Assembly (NCBI GenBank): GCA_905612515.1 | Contig: CAJQSI010000059.1 | Span: 1-39,124, forward strand | DNA from: an uncultured Opitutales bacterium | Lineage (GTDB): Bacteria; Verrucomicrobiota; Verrucomicrobiia; Opitutales; Seribacteraceae | Direction of reading: 5' to 3' | DNA length: 39,124 nucleotides | Part shown: in pieces, positions 26,515-34,604 of the stretch | Numbering within the stretch: the stretch's first letter is position 1 | Layout of the letters: every line of letters starts with the position of its first letter | The notes under the pieces: model-generated | Database searches by the model: none | What the model was told of the DNA's origin: nothing | The model's input: the letters and a program-made list of their open reading frames with translations, nothing else | Position numbers and translations under genes: made by a program

Positions 26515-27087
26515 ATGAGAATTTCAGGAGGGAAAGCTAAAGGCATAAAACTGAGGATACCAAAAGGCAGTCCCTTGCGACCTGCTGCAGAACCAGTTCG
26601 CGAACGTTTATTTTCCTCATTGGGAGATCTCGTGTCAGGTGCGAAATTCCTCGATCTCTTTGCAGGGACAGGTTCCTATGGATTGGAAGCACTCAGTCGT
26701 GGAGCCGAAAGCGGGGCCTTCATCGAGCAAGACGTCAACACGGTATCATGCCTTCGAAACAATCTGACCGCCGTATGTAAAAGCGCCAATGTTTCTTCGG
26801 AAAGTTTTGAAGTCATAAGTGGCGATGCCCTCCGAACCACACCTCGGCAATCAGGATCTTTCGACCTAATATTCGCCGACCCCCCCTACGCCATTCTCAT
26901 GAAAATTGCTCCAAAGCTCTTTGCTCGGATACTTGGAGACGGTCTGGCAAACAAAAGTTCCCTGCTCATTTTAGAATTACCCGGTGAGGTGGAGCTAGAT
27001 GCGGAAGGCTGGCAATGCGAGCGCCGACTGGGAAAAGCACGCAAGGGAGCACCAATCCTAGCTCTTTTTCGCCCGACTTCCGCCTAA
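26515..27087 (+). CDS. rsmD: 16S rRNA (guanine966-N2)-methyltransferase
   Basis: Methylates G966 of 16S rRNA using SAM. It starts MRISGGKAKGIKL, the usual RsmD N-terminus, followed by RPAAEPVRERLFSSLGDLV and SAM motif I FLDLFAGTGSYGLEALSRGA. The catalytic N-methyltransferase motif is FADPPYAI. Its 190 residues are normal. It is transcribed alone, convergent with RsmE paralog 2 with only 4 bp between stops, and divergent from RsmE paralog 1. Three small-subunit rRNA methyltransferase-type genes therefore sit side by side. Confidence 0.92.
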   Translation: MRISGGKAKGIKLRIPKGSPLRPAAEPVRERLFSSLGDLVSGAKFLDLFAGTGSYGLEALSRGAESGAFIEQDVNTVSCLRNNLTAVCKSANVSSESFEVISGDALRTTPRQSGSFDLIFADPPYAILMKIAPKLFARILGDGLANKSSLLILELPGEVELDAEGWQCERRLGKARKGAPILALFRPTSA

Positions 27088-27091
27088 CCCT

Positions 27092-27811
27092 TCACCAGTA
27101 CCCGGACGAAAGTATTCCCAGAGCGACAACGCAGGCAGTTTCTTCCCGAAGTACACGGGGACCAAGGTGGCGAAATTCGAATTCCGATTCTCTCAGCAGG
27201 TCACGTTCTCGGGCGGACCAACCGCGTTCAGAGCCAACGGCGAGCTGGCACGGAGTCCGCGGAAGTGCCGAATCAGTAAAAGCCAGCGGTGAAGCGGCTT
27301 CGTATACGTCGAGGGCGAAACGGCTACCGGAACGAGGTAATTCGGCAAGAGCGGCTTCGATATTAGGATGACGATTCACGACGGGAAGAAAGGAAGAGAA
27401 AGCTTGTTCGACTCCACGAAGGAGATGGCGACGCCACTCGTCGGAACTCCACAGTTTGCTGTCGGCATAGGAAGGCTCGCCTTTGTCGGTTCCCAAAAAA
27501 TCCATTGCCTCGACGCCTAAACTGGCTGCCTGCCGAAGAATTTTCCGAGCAGTCTGTGGTCTGGGAAGACCGACGAGAAGACGAATGGGAATTCGATCGT
27601 CCTCAATGCTGTCTTGCCAAAGAAAGGAAAGGCGCAATCCGGCGGTACCGTCCTCCAAGATAGTCGCCTTACCCTTGGGACCATTTACGACGGCAACGTC
27701 GAAGTCGTCTCCAGGCAGACGCCTCAAGACATCTCTGACATGTGCGACCCGAGGATCTCCAATAGGCAAAAGAATCTCGTTTGCCTGATCTTCAAAGAGT
27801 AAAAGGTTCAA
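27092..27811 (-). CDS. RsmE-family rRNA methyltransferase, paralog 2
   Basis: Second SPOUT methyltransferase of the RsmE type, only distantly similar to the one 1 kb away. It has LLLFEDQANE at the N-terminus, HVRDVLRRLPGDDFDVAVVNG (PUA-like part), VGLPRPQTARKILRQAASLGV, and the SAM knot as LAVGSERGWSARERDLL with HLGPRVLREETACVVAL. The GSERGW form is a recognised variant of the GPEGGF loop. I chose TTG at 27811, which overlaps the upstream phosphorylase stop as TTGA and gives the family N-terminus; the longest frame starts at TTG 27826. Which paralog modifies U1498, and whether this one has another rRNA target, is open. Confidence 0.85.
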   Translation of the reverse strand: MNLLLFEDQANEILLPIGDPRVAHVRDVLRRLPGDDFDVAVVNGPKGKATILEDGTAGLRLSFLWQDSIEDDRIPIRLLVGLPRPQTARKILRQAASLGVEAMDFLGTDKGEPSYADSKLWSSDEWRRHLLRGVEQAFSSFLPVVNRHPNIEAALAELPRSGSRFALDVYEAASPLAFTDSALPRTPCQLAVGSERGWSARERDLLRESEFEFRHLGPRVLREETACVVALGILSSGYW

Positions 27812-29562
27812 AGCGGAGCAAGCCAAAGAGTCTGGTAAGGTCTCAGAACAACACCCTCCGGATCAATGGCGATATCGGAACCGCCTGCAAAATCACGAAA
27901 CTTTCCATCGGGAAAAAGTTCCTCGATGTGGATTGCTGCGGGAATAGGAACAGGAGCATTCGTGAAATTGAAGAGACAAATAACAGTTTGGGAACCATCG
28001 AGAGAAGTGCGCTCGACGGCAAACAAATCGGGACCGTATTCCTTAATGACCTGAGGGGCATCGGGATGAAAAGCAGGGCAGGATGCCCGACGACGCAGCA
28101 GACGCGCCAACCAGTCGAAAACCCGAGCACCCAGACATTCGGCATCATCGAGAACTTCCGTAAGTTCACCGTGCTCCCATTTTCGGCGGTTGATACTCCG
28201 GTTGTGGCCGGTTTCCTCAACCCCTTGAATATGGTTGGGTGTTGCGGTGAGAGAATGGAAATAAATAGCGGGAATCCCTTGCATGGCAAGAGCCACCGCT
28301 TGGGAACAAAGGAAACGAGCTTCTCCAACTGCATCGTCTTCCGGTTCGGCAAGGGCGCCGAAGTAGGTGGCGTTTAATTCGTAGGGAACCTCGGAACCGT
28401 CTTCAAGCGACCTCATGGAGACAAGCCCCCCACGCGCCTCGACCTTTTCGGCAAGCGCAAGGATTTCTTCCTGTGAAAGTATGCCTTCGAGAGGGCGAAC
28501 TCCGATTCCGTCGTGACTGGCGGTAAAGTTGAGGAAAGAGCAACCGCGGGGCGGAGGCGCCAAGTGGCTCGCCCATTCAGTGAGATGAGCGGCAGTGCCG
28601 TTGAGCAAACCGTGCAAGACAAGGGGAGGTAGAGCGAACTGATAAACCATGTGAGCCTCGTCACCTCGACCAAAATAACTTATGTTTTCATCATGAGGAA
28701 CATTGGTTTCCGTCAAGATAATGACGTCGGGGGCAATGACTTCCAGAAAGTTTCGCAAGAGCTTAACCACCTCGTGGGTCTTAGGCAGATGCAAGCAGTT
28801 CGTTCCGATTTCTTTCCAAAGAAAAGCCACCGCATCCAGTCGCAAAACCCGGCTACCTTCGGAAACGTATTTCATTATAATGTCAAGAAACTCGAAGAGC
28901 AGATCGGGAGAACGCCAGTCAAGGTCGACTTGATCGGAGCTGAAAGTGGTCCATACGTGGCGTTCACCATCGCGGGTGGAGGTGGGAGTCAGAAGAGGAG
29001 AAGAACGGGGTCTGACGACAGCCGTAAGATCGGCCTCCGGGTCTTCTTCTCGAATATAGTTGAGAGCAGGTTCAATTCCGGAGACATAATCGAGAAACCA
29101 GTCACTCCCTGCGGAACAGTGATTGAGCACGAGATCGAACATTAAATCGAACTCACCCGAAAAGCTCCGAACATGCTCCCAATCCCCGTAGCGCTCGTCC
29201 ACCTCACGATAATCGATGACGGAAAAACCATCGTCGGAAGACCAAGGGTAAAAAGGCAAAAGATGTACTATGGAAAAGACGCCTTTCAAACGCTCACTGC
29301 AAAAGTGGCGAAGAGTCTCAAGGGGAACCTCGCCTTTTTGGTAAACCATGTCGGCATAGGAAATAAGAACGGCGTCCTTCTCGCTCCAGAAACGCTCAGT
29401 CTGATGAGCATCGATTCCCACTCCATAGCGACCGAGAGTGTGATAAAAACGCTCAAGCAGTTGGTCCGCGACGGTAGCTCCGTATAGCTTTTGAAAGCGA
29501 CGGCGAATAGTCTTCAATTTAGAGTTGGAGACATGCTTCACGATGGAAGATATGCTGTTCAT
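27808..29562 (-). CDS. GH13_18 sugar phosphorylase, probable glucosylglycerate phosphorylase
   Basis: Retaining alpha-glucoside phosphorylase of the sucrose-phosphorylase subfamily. It shows LLPFYPWSSDDGFSVIDYR, LMFDLVLNHCSAGSDWF, the nucleophile motif RVLRLDAVAFLWKEIGT, the acid/base motif ILTETNVPHDENISYFG and the third acid in TASHDGIGVRPLEG. A late HNRSINRRKW also fits. At 584 residues it is longer than classical sucrose phosphorylase (about 490-505) and fits the glucosylglycerate or sucrose-6-phosphate phosphorylase types. Adjacency to gpgS and an MggS-like gene favours glucosylglycerate; that assignment is inference. It lies 9 bp after the GT4 gene and overlaps RsmE paralog 2 by 4 bp. 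Confidence 0.85.
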   Translation of the reverse strand: MNSISSIVKHVSNSKLKTIRRRFQKLYGATVADQLLERFYHTLGRYGVGIDAHQTERFWSEKDAVLISYADMVYQKGEVPLETLRHFCSERLKGVFSIVHLLPFYPWSSDDGFSVIDYREVDERYGDWEHVRSFSGEFDLMFDLVLNHCSAGSDWFLDYVSGIEPALNYIREEDPEADLTAVVRPRSSPLLTPTSTRDGERHVWTTFSSDQVDLDWRSPDLLFEFLDIIMKYVSEGSRVLRLDAVAFLWKEIGTNCLHLPKTHEVVKLLRNFLEVIAPDVIILTETNVPHDENISYFGRGDEAHMVYQFALPPLVLHGLLNGTAAHLTEWASHLAPPPRGCSFLNFTASHDGIGVRPLEGILSQEEILALAEKVEARGGLVSMRSLEDGSEVPYELNATYFGALAEPEDDAVGEARFLCSQAVALAMQGIPAIYFHSLTATPNHIQGVEETGHNRSINRRKWEHGELTEVLDDAECLGARVFDWLARLLRRRASCPAFHPDAPQVIKEYGPDLFAVERTSLDGSQTVICLFNFTNAPVPIPAAIHIEELFPDGKFRDFAGGSDIAIDPEGVVLRPYQTLWLAPL

Positions 29563-29571
29563 TTCAAACGA

Positions 29572-30828
29572 CTAATAGCCAGTGAGACTGGAGATAAAGG
29601 CTCGCAGATTACTGCGGACGACAGAGTAGGAGTAAAATTGCCTAGCAATCTCGTAGTTGTGATTCACCATTTCGTCTCTGTAAGATTCGTTGTGGAGAAC
29701 TTGTCGGACATGGTCGGCAAGGGATGGAGAAACGAAACCGTCCATTGTTAGCAGGCGAAAGCCTTTGGGTTCGATGTCGCGGACAAAGATGGAATAGCGG
29801 TTGATCAGGACAGGTTTGCGGAAATAAACCGCCTCAAGAAGAGCATTGCCAAAGCCTTCGTATATGCTCGGGTAAGTAACGAAGTCCGCGTGAGGATAAA
29901 GGTCCCAAAGGGTGTACACCTTTCGACCCTTCGAATCACGCTGCCGCACCTCGCCCACCCGGTCGGCGACCAAGCGGAGGTCTACGCCTTCTTCTTTGGC
30001 GAGTTGCTCGAGCATCCCGTAATACTCGTAACCCTCGTCACCTGCTTCATGAGAAATGACCAGTTTGCACTTTGGGTTTTTGAGAAGACTCACCAATTTG
30101 ATTGATTGCTCGATCCCTTTGCGAGGGACAACCCGAGTTGGCTGAAGAATGAAAAAGTCATCGGGATCCAACCCCAACTCCTGCCGCACGTCGGCGGCGT
30201 AGTCGTCGGGAGGCGCGGGTGGGTTGTCGAAATCAAAGACATTGGGAATCACCAAAGAAGAAATGCCCTTGCGTAGGGCCAGTTGCTCCTGAGCTTCCTG
30301 ATTAATTACCACGTCGCGCATATTCGCAAGATCAGGGGGGAAGGACATATCTAGATATTCGGGCACTGCATTCACGGAGAACCGCGTGCGCTCCCAGTAG
30401 AAATCATGGTGGTGGGCAATAGCCGGCATGCGGGTCTCGGAGAGAAACTCCGTTAGGGCAATCCCCAAGGGAACATGCATCGGAATAGCCAGCACGTTTT
30501 GAGGAATCAGAATGTCTATCTCGAACTTCTCTACGAATTGATAAAGGGTACCCTTTAAGTATTCCGAAAGATCCCTGATTCGTTCGGTCAGTAGACGACT
30601 GCGACGCTCGGATCCCCATATCCGTTCGTTTATCCACTCGTTCTCGGAAAATCCGAAGTAAGCCTCGGGCACGACATGACTGATGTCAGCTTCACGATCA
30701 CTTCTACCACTGTACCAAAAGCTGACGTGTCGATCTTCCCAAAGAACTTCCGCCCATTTAGCGCTCTCGAGAGAAACCCCGTCCTGCCCCGCAAAACGAG
30801 TAGAGACAAATCCGATTTTTTTTGACAT
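29572..30828 (-). CDS. GT4 glycosyltransferase, MggS-like (mannosylglucosylglycerate synthase candidate)
   Basis: GT-B-fold retaining glycosyltransferase. It begins KIGFVSTRFAGQDGVSLESA, has IAHHHDFYWERTRF in the N-terminal domain, LQPTRVVPRKGIEQSI at the donor site, and the E-x7-E motif YEGFGNALLEAV followed by FRKPVLINRY. Length is 418 residues. N-terminal wording and length resemble MggS of Petrotoga, which adds mannose from GDP-mannose to glucosylglycerate; this is recollection, not a search. Position in a divergent pair with the gpgS arm and directly before a GH13_18 phosphorylase supports a role in glucosylglycerate metabolism. An ordinary exopolysaccharide glycosyltransferase is the alternative. 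Confidence 0.75.
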   Translation of the reverse strand: MSKKIGFVSTRFAGQDGVSLESAKWAEVLWEDRHVSFWYSGRSDREADISHVVPEAYFGFSENEWINERIWGSERRSRLLTERIRDLSEYLKGTLYQFVEKFEIDILIPQNVLAIPMHVPLGIALTEFLSETRMPAIAHHHDFYWERTRFSVNAVPEYLDMSFPPDLANMRDVVINQEAQEQLALRKGISSLVIPNVFDFDNPPAPPDDYAADVRQELGLDPDDFFILQPTRVVPRKGIEQSIKLVSLLKNPKCKLVISHEAGDEGYEYYGMLEQLAKEEGVDLRLVADRVGEVRQRDSKGRKVYTLWDLYPHADFVTYPSIYEGFGNALLEAVYFRKPVLINRYSIFVRDIEPKGFRLLTMDGFVSPSLADHVRQVLHNESYRDEMVNHNYEIARQFYSYSVVRSNLRAFISSLTGY

Positions 30829-30884
30829 GAGATGCTACAAAAATCGCTCTTGCAGCGACTTGAGTAAACCCATGTCCAAATGAC

Positions 30885-30921
30885 CAAAGTTTTCAACAAC
30901 AAAGACCTCTCGAAAACTTTG
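30885..30921. promoter_or_regulatory. Perfect 10-bp inverted repeat in the divergent solute-cluster promoter region
   Basis: CAAAGTTTTC (30885-30894) and its exact complement GAAAACTTTG (30912-30921) are 17 bp apart in the 134-bp gap between the two divergent arms of the cluster. Half-site centres are 27 bp apart. It is a good candidate for a shared operator; a stem-loop in the leader is the alternative. Confidence 0.5.
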
Positions 30922-30962
30922 ACGTGGCCGGTTAGGCTCCTTTTTCCTAAAGGCAAAGAAAC

Positions 30963-32150
30963 ATGGAGAGCAAACTTATCAACGGCGAAGACACTCTTGC
31001 CAAACTCTTGGCGGAAATTCCCGGACAAGTCGAAAGACTAAGTGAAGTGCGAGAAGAACTTCTCGCGAACGCAGTTCTGTTAGGCGAAATCCCCGCCCCT
31101 ACCTTTGGCGAGGGAGACAGGATACGCTTCGTAATCGATCGATTTCGGGAGAACGACTTAGTTGCACCTGCCATCGATGATTGCGGAAACGCCTCGGCCC
31201 TTCTCCCCGGTTCCGAGGGAGAAAACACCATTCTCGTCATGGCTCACGCCGACAACGTCTTTGATCACGAAACCAATCACGCAATGTGCGTGGGTTCAGA
31301 CAGAATCACAGGTCCGGGCATCGCGGACAATGCCATCGGCCTCTCCTCCATTCTCACCCTCCCGGCACTCCTCGACTCACTTGGACTCAAGCTTAAAGAC
31401 GACCTGCTTCTTCTCGCCAACGTCAAAAGCCTCGGTCGGGGAAATCTCGAAGGTGCCCATCACTTTCTGGAAACCACCCAACGGCCGTTTCGAGCCGGTA
31501 TCTGCGTGGAAGGGGCGACACAAGGACGCTTGAGCTACTCCGGTCTAGGTGCCTTGCGATGCGAGATCAGCTTGCGAATCCCAGGCGATTACGACTGGAA
31601 TCGATTCGGAGCTTCCGGTGCCATCGCCCACCTTTCTCGCTTAGTCGGGCGAATCATGGAAATACCGGTGCCTCGCGAGCCAAAGACAAGTGTCGTTTTT
31701 GGCGGACTCCGTTGCGGCTCCACCTACAACACCGTTCCCAAACGCGGCTCGCTTCGCTTCGAAATCACTAGCGAGGCCGACACCGTAGTGACCGATCTGG
31801 AGAGCCAAGTCCGAGATCTCTCCGAAGAATTCTCCTTGGAATCCGGCACGGAAGTAAAACTTGAAATCGTGGCCCGACGCCCCAACTGCGGTATTCTCTT
31901 CTCCCATCCATTGGTCAAGACTACCCGTGCAATCATGGACTCCCTCGCAATCACTCCCAAGGTGGACCCAAGTACGGGAGACCTAAACGCAATCGTCCAA
32001 GCAGGTCACCCCGGCGTGACCCTCGGGCTCACCACTGCCGAAAACCTTCGCGACGAAAACGAAACCGTACTTCTGGAACCACTTTTCAAGGGTCTCGCTC
32101 AGCTGATTGCACTCTTGAGAGCTATCGATGAGGGACTTTGCGACGCATGA
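30963..32150 (+). CDS. M20-peptidase-like protein with disrupted active site
   Basis: The fold-level features of an M20/M28-type metallopeptidase are present: VMAHADNVFD (His95, Asp97), GPGIADNAIGLSS (Asp122), a dimerisation-like middle domain (GALRCEISLRIPGDY, YNTVPKRGSLRFEI) and a C-terminal GVTLGLTTAENL segment. The normal catalytic Glu-Glu pair after the central strand is replaced by Lys155-Ser156 (LLANVKSLGRGNLEGA). The last metal His expected in the NxHxxNE region appears as Arg (ENLRDENET). Hydrolysis is therefore doubtful. Its stop overlaps the gpgS ATG by 4 bp (ATGA), so it is made with GpgS. It might be a partner, binding or scaffold protein for the solute pathway. Confidence 0.75.
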   Translation: MESKLINGEDTLAKLLAEIPGQVERLSEVREELLANAVLLGEIPAPTFGEGDRIRFVIDRFRENDLVAPAIDDCGNASALLPGSEGENTILVMAHADNVFDHETNHAMCVGSDRITGPGIADNAIGLSSILTLPALLDSLGLKLKDDLLLLANVKSLGRGNLEGAHHFLETTQRPFRAGICVEGATQGRLSYSGLGALRCEISLRIPGDYDWNRFGASGAIAHLSRLVGRIMEIPVPREPKTSVVFGGLRCGSTYNTVPKRGSLRFEITSEADTVVTDLESQVRDLSEEFSLESGTEVKLEIVARRPNCGILFSHPLVKTTRAIMDSLAITPKVDPSTGDLNAIVQAGHPGVTLGLTTAENLRDENETVLLEPLFKGLAQLIALLRAIDEGLCDA

Positions 32151-33136
32151 CGAACGACATAAACAGCTGGCTGGAACAAAACACCTTCCACCACAGCGAC
32201 TTCTGGGATCTCCGCAAGCTAGTCGAGGAAAAGGAGCGGAAGGGCCTTACCATCTCTCTCTGCATACCGACTCTCAACGAGGAAAAAACCATCGGAAAAG
32301 AAGTCCTTATTCTCCGCTCGGAATTAATGGAGCGATACGGATTGGTGGACGAGTTTGCCGTTATCGATTCAGGATCGGACGACCGTACGAGAGAGGTGGC
32401 GTCCGCTTACGGCGCCGACGTTTACCTTGCCTCCGATATTCTTCCGGAAATGGGCAACAAACGCGGCAAGGGCGAGAATCTGTGGAAAGCCATCTATCAG
32501 CTAAAGGGAGACGTCATCTGCTACGTCGATGCCGACATATCCAACATTCACCCTCGCTTCGTCTACGGTCTAGTGGCACCGCTGATCCAATGTGACGAAA
32601 TAAAATACGCAAAAGCCTTTTATGACCGACCGCTAAACTACTCCTCCGGTCTGCGACCCAGTGGTGGCGGACGCGTCACGGAAATTCTGATACGCCCTCT
32701 CTTTTCCTTGTTCTACCCCGAGTTGACCAACGTCATCCAACCCTTGTCGGGAGAATACGCCGCCCGGCGAGAAGTATTGGAGCGCATCCCCTTTCCCATC
32801 GGCTACGGCGTTGAAACCGCTCATCTACTGGACCTCTATCAAGAATACGGGATTGAAGCGTTTGCCCAGACGGATCTCGATCGCCGGGTACACCGGAATC
32901 AGACAACCAACGCGCTTGGCAAAATGAGCTTCGGGATCCTTCAGACCTTTCTCAATCGCTTGCGATCTCATGGTCGCATCGATCAACTGCCGGACATGGA
33001 GACCATCTACAGGCAGTTCGAAGTCGAGGAAGGTCACTATCGACAACTCACTCACAAAGTAGTGGAAGAGGAACGCCCACCAATGATCGAAATAGAAGCC
33101 TACCTTGCTCGACGCAAGCTATCCAAACAACCGTAG
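32147..33136 (+). CDS. gpgS: Glucosyl-3-phosphoglycerate synthase (GT81)
   Basis: Transfers glucose from an NDP-glucose to 3-phosphoglycerate, first step of glucosylglycerate-type compatible solutes. It has FHHSDFWDLRKLVEEKERKG, the GT-A nucleotide site SLCIPTLNEEKTIGKE, AVIDSGSDDRT, the metal motif CYVDADISNIHPRF, YAKAFYDRPL, SGGGRVTEILIRPLFSLFYP and NVIQPLSGEYAARREVLE. A C-terminal DRRVHRNQ supplies the last His. These follow the characterised GpgS proteins closely along the whole length (329 residues). ATG 32147 overlaps the upstream stop; a TTG at 32138 is the longest frame. No GpgP phosphatase is in the window. Confidence 0.93.
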   Translation: MTNDINSWLEQNTFHHSDFWDLRKLVEEKERKGLTISLCIPTLNEEKTIGKEVLILRSELMERYGLVDEFAVIDSGSDDRTREVASAYGADVYLASDILPEMGNKRGKGENLWKAIYQLKGDVICYVDADISNIHPRFVYGLVAPLIQCDEIKYAKAFYDRPLNYSSGLRPSGGGRVTEILIRPLFSLFYPELTNVIQPLSGEYAARREVLERIPFPIGYGVETAHLLDLYQEYGIEAFAQTDLDRRVHRNQTTNALGKMSFGILQTFLNRLRSHGRIDQLPDMETIYRQFEVEEGHYRQLTHKVVEEERPPMIEIEAYLARRKLSKQP

Positions 33137-33153
33137 AGTCAAACACCGACACC

Positions 33154-34584
33154 TTGAAGATTGCCGTCGTCCATTATCATCTTGAACCCGGCGGTGTAAC
33201 CCGAGTCATCGAAAACACCTTTGACGCTTTCGAGAAATCTCCGGAAAGGCCTCACTTCGTAGTTCTTTCGGGTCGTCCTTATTTCGGCCAAAAAATAAAA
33301 GACATAGCCGTTATCGAAGGACTCGATTACAGCAATCCCTCACAAGTTACGGACCCAACCCACCTGCGAGAAAGTCTCGAAAAGGCCGCAAGGGAAAGTC
33401 TGGGAACGGCACCCGACCTGTGGCACGTGCACAACCACTCTCTCGGGAAAAACCCCGCCTTGACCGAAGCCATTTACCAGCTGGCCGAACGCGGACATCC
33501 GCTACTGCTTCACATTCACGACTTCGCGGAGGACGGGCGACCGGGAAACTATCGCGCACTATCAGCAGTTCGCAATCGCCTCTATCCTGCGGGTTCTCAT
33601 ATTCGATACGCCGCGCTCAATCGACGTGACCACCATTTCTTAGCAGATCTGACTTCCGGCCATCCTCCCCCACTCCTCCTCCCAAATGCCATTCCCGAAC
33701 CCGTGCATGCTAAGTCGACTTGTGAGAAAGTCGATCTTCCCGAACAGTTGCACCTTTACCCCGTGCGAGCGGTTCGACGAAAAAACCTCGGCGAACTCGC
33801 ACTCCTAGCCACCGCCCATTCCGATCTTCATTTCGCGAATAGTCTCGGGCCAACAAATCCTGAATTCCGTCCTAAATACGAAAGATGGAAGGCCTTTTCC
33901 GTCGAACGGAATCTGCCTCTCACTTTTGGCATTGGCGAAAATTCAGACCTTTCCTTCTCCGAAGTAGTAAACGCCTCACAGGCTCTCGTCACCACAAGTG
34001 TAGCAGAGGGTTTCGGATTGGGATTTCTCGAGCCTTGGACCTTTGGGAAAAACCTGTTCGGGCGAAACATTCCCGAAGTCACGGAAGACTTTGCCACCCT
34101 GGGTCTGGAACTCGGTCATCTTTACTCCCGCATGGAGCTCCCCCTCGACCTTCTCCCTGGACAAGAAATTGAAAGCCGAATCGCCTCGGCACTAAAGAAG
34201 CTTTACGTCGACTACGAACGACCGCTCCCGGAAAAAGCCTTGGATCTGGCAAAAAGCTCCATTTGCCAGAATGGAAAAATCGACTTTGGTCGTCTCGATG
34301 AACCCTTTCAGGAAATTCTGATTTCCATCGTCGCCGACAGCCCCGACCTCGCCAGTGGAATCCGAGCTCAAGCCAACCTCGGGAACCTTTCGAACAAAAC
34401 ACTGAAAGCGAACTTTTCCGCAGTTCGCAAAAACTTCTCTCAGCATGCTTATGCCGAGCGTTTATGGACCGTCTACAAAGAACTGGCGTCCTCTAAACAT
34501 GATCCCGTGGATAATCTGGACGGGCATGTTCTTCTAAAACATTTTCTAAACCCCGCACGAATAAATCTCCTCCGGACAGAGTGA
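33154..34584 (+). CDS. GT4-like glycosyltransferase of the solute cluster
   Basis: GT-B-fold glycosyltransferase starting at TTG 33154 (reads KIAVVHYHLEPGGVTRVIE), with no nearby ATG, so a TTG start is likely. The N-terminal domain has DLWHVHNHSLGKNPALTEA and LLHIHDFAEDGRPGNY. The donor-side domain has YPVRAVRRKNLGEL and the E-x7-E motif AEGFGLGFLEPW. The last ~120 residues are a helical extension without a recognised domain, which makes it longer (476) than the usual GT4. It follows gpgS by 17 bp, third gene of the plus-strand arm. It could add another sugar to the glucosylglycerate product; the acceptor is unknown. Confidence 0.75.
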   Translation: MKIAVVHYHLEPGGVTRVIENTFDAFEKSPERPHFVVLSGRPYFGQKIKDIAVIEGLDYSNPSQVTDPTHLRESLEKAARESLGTAPDLWHVHNHSLGKNPALTEAIYQLAERGHPLLLHIHDFAEDGRPGNYRALSAVRNRLYPAGSHIRYAALNRRDHHFLADLTSGHPPPLLLPNAIPEPVHAKSTCEKVDLPEQLHLYPVRAVRRKNLGELALLATAHSDLHFANSLGPTNPEFRPKYERWKAFSVERNLPLTFGIGENSDLSFSEVVNASQALVTTSVAEGFGLGFLEPWTFGKNLFGRNIPEVTEDFATLGLELGHLYSRMELPLDLLPGQEIESRIASALKKLYVDYERPLPEKALDLAKSSICQNGKIDFGRLDEPFQEILISIVADSPDLASGIRAQANLGNLSNKTLKANFSAVRKNFSQHAYAERLWTVYKELASSKHDPVDNLDGHVLLKHFLNPARINLLRTE

Positions 34585-34604
34585 AGACCAAGACATCACC
34601 AGCT

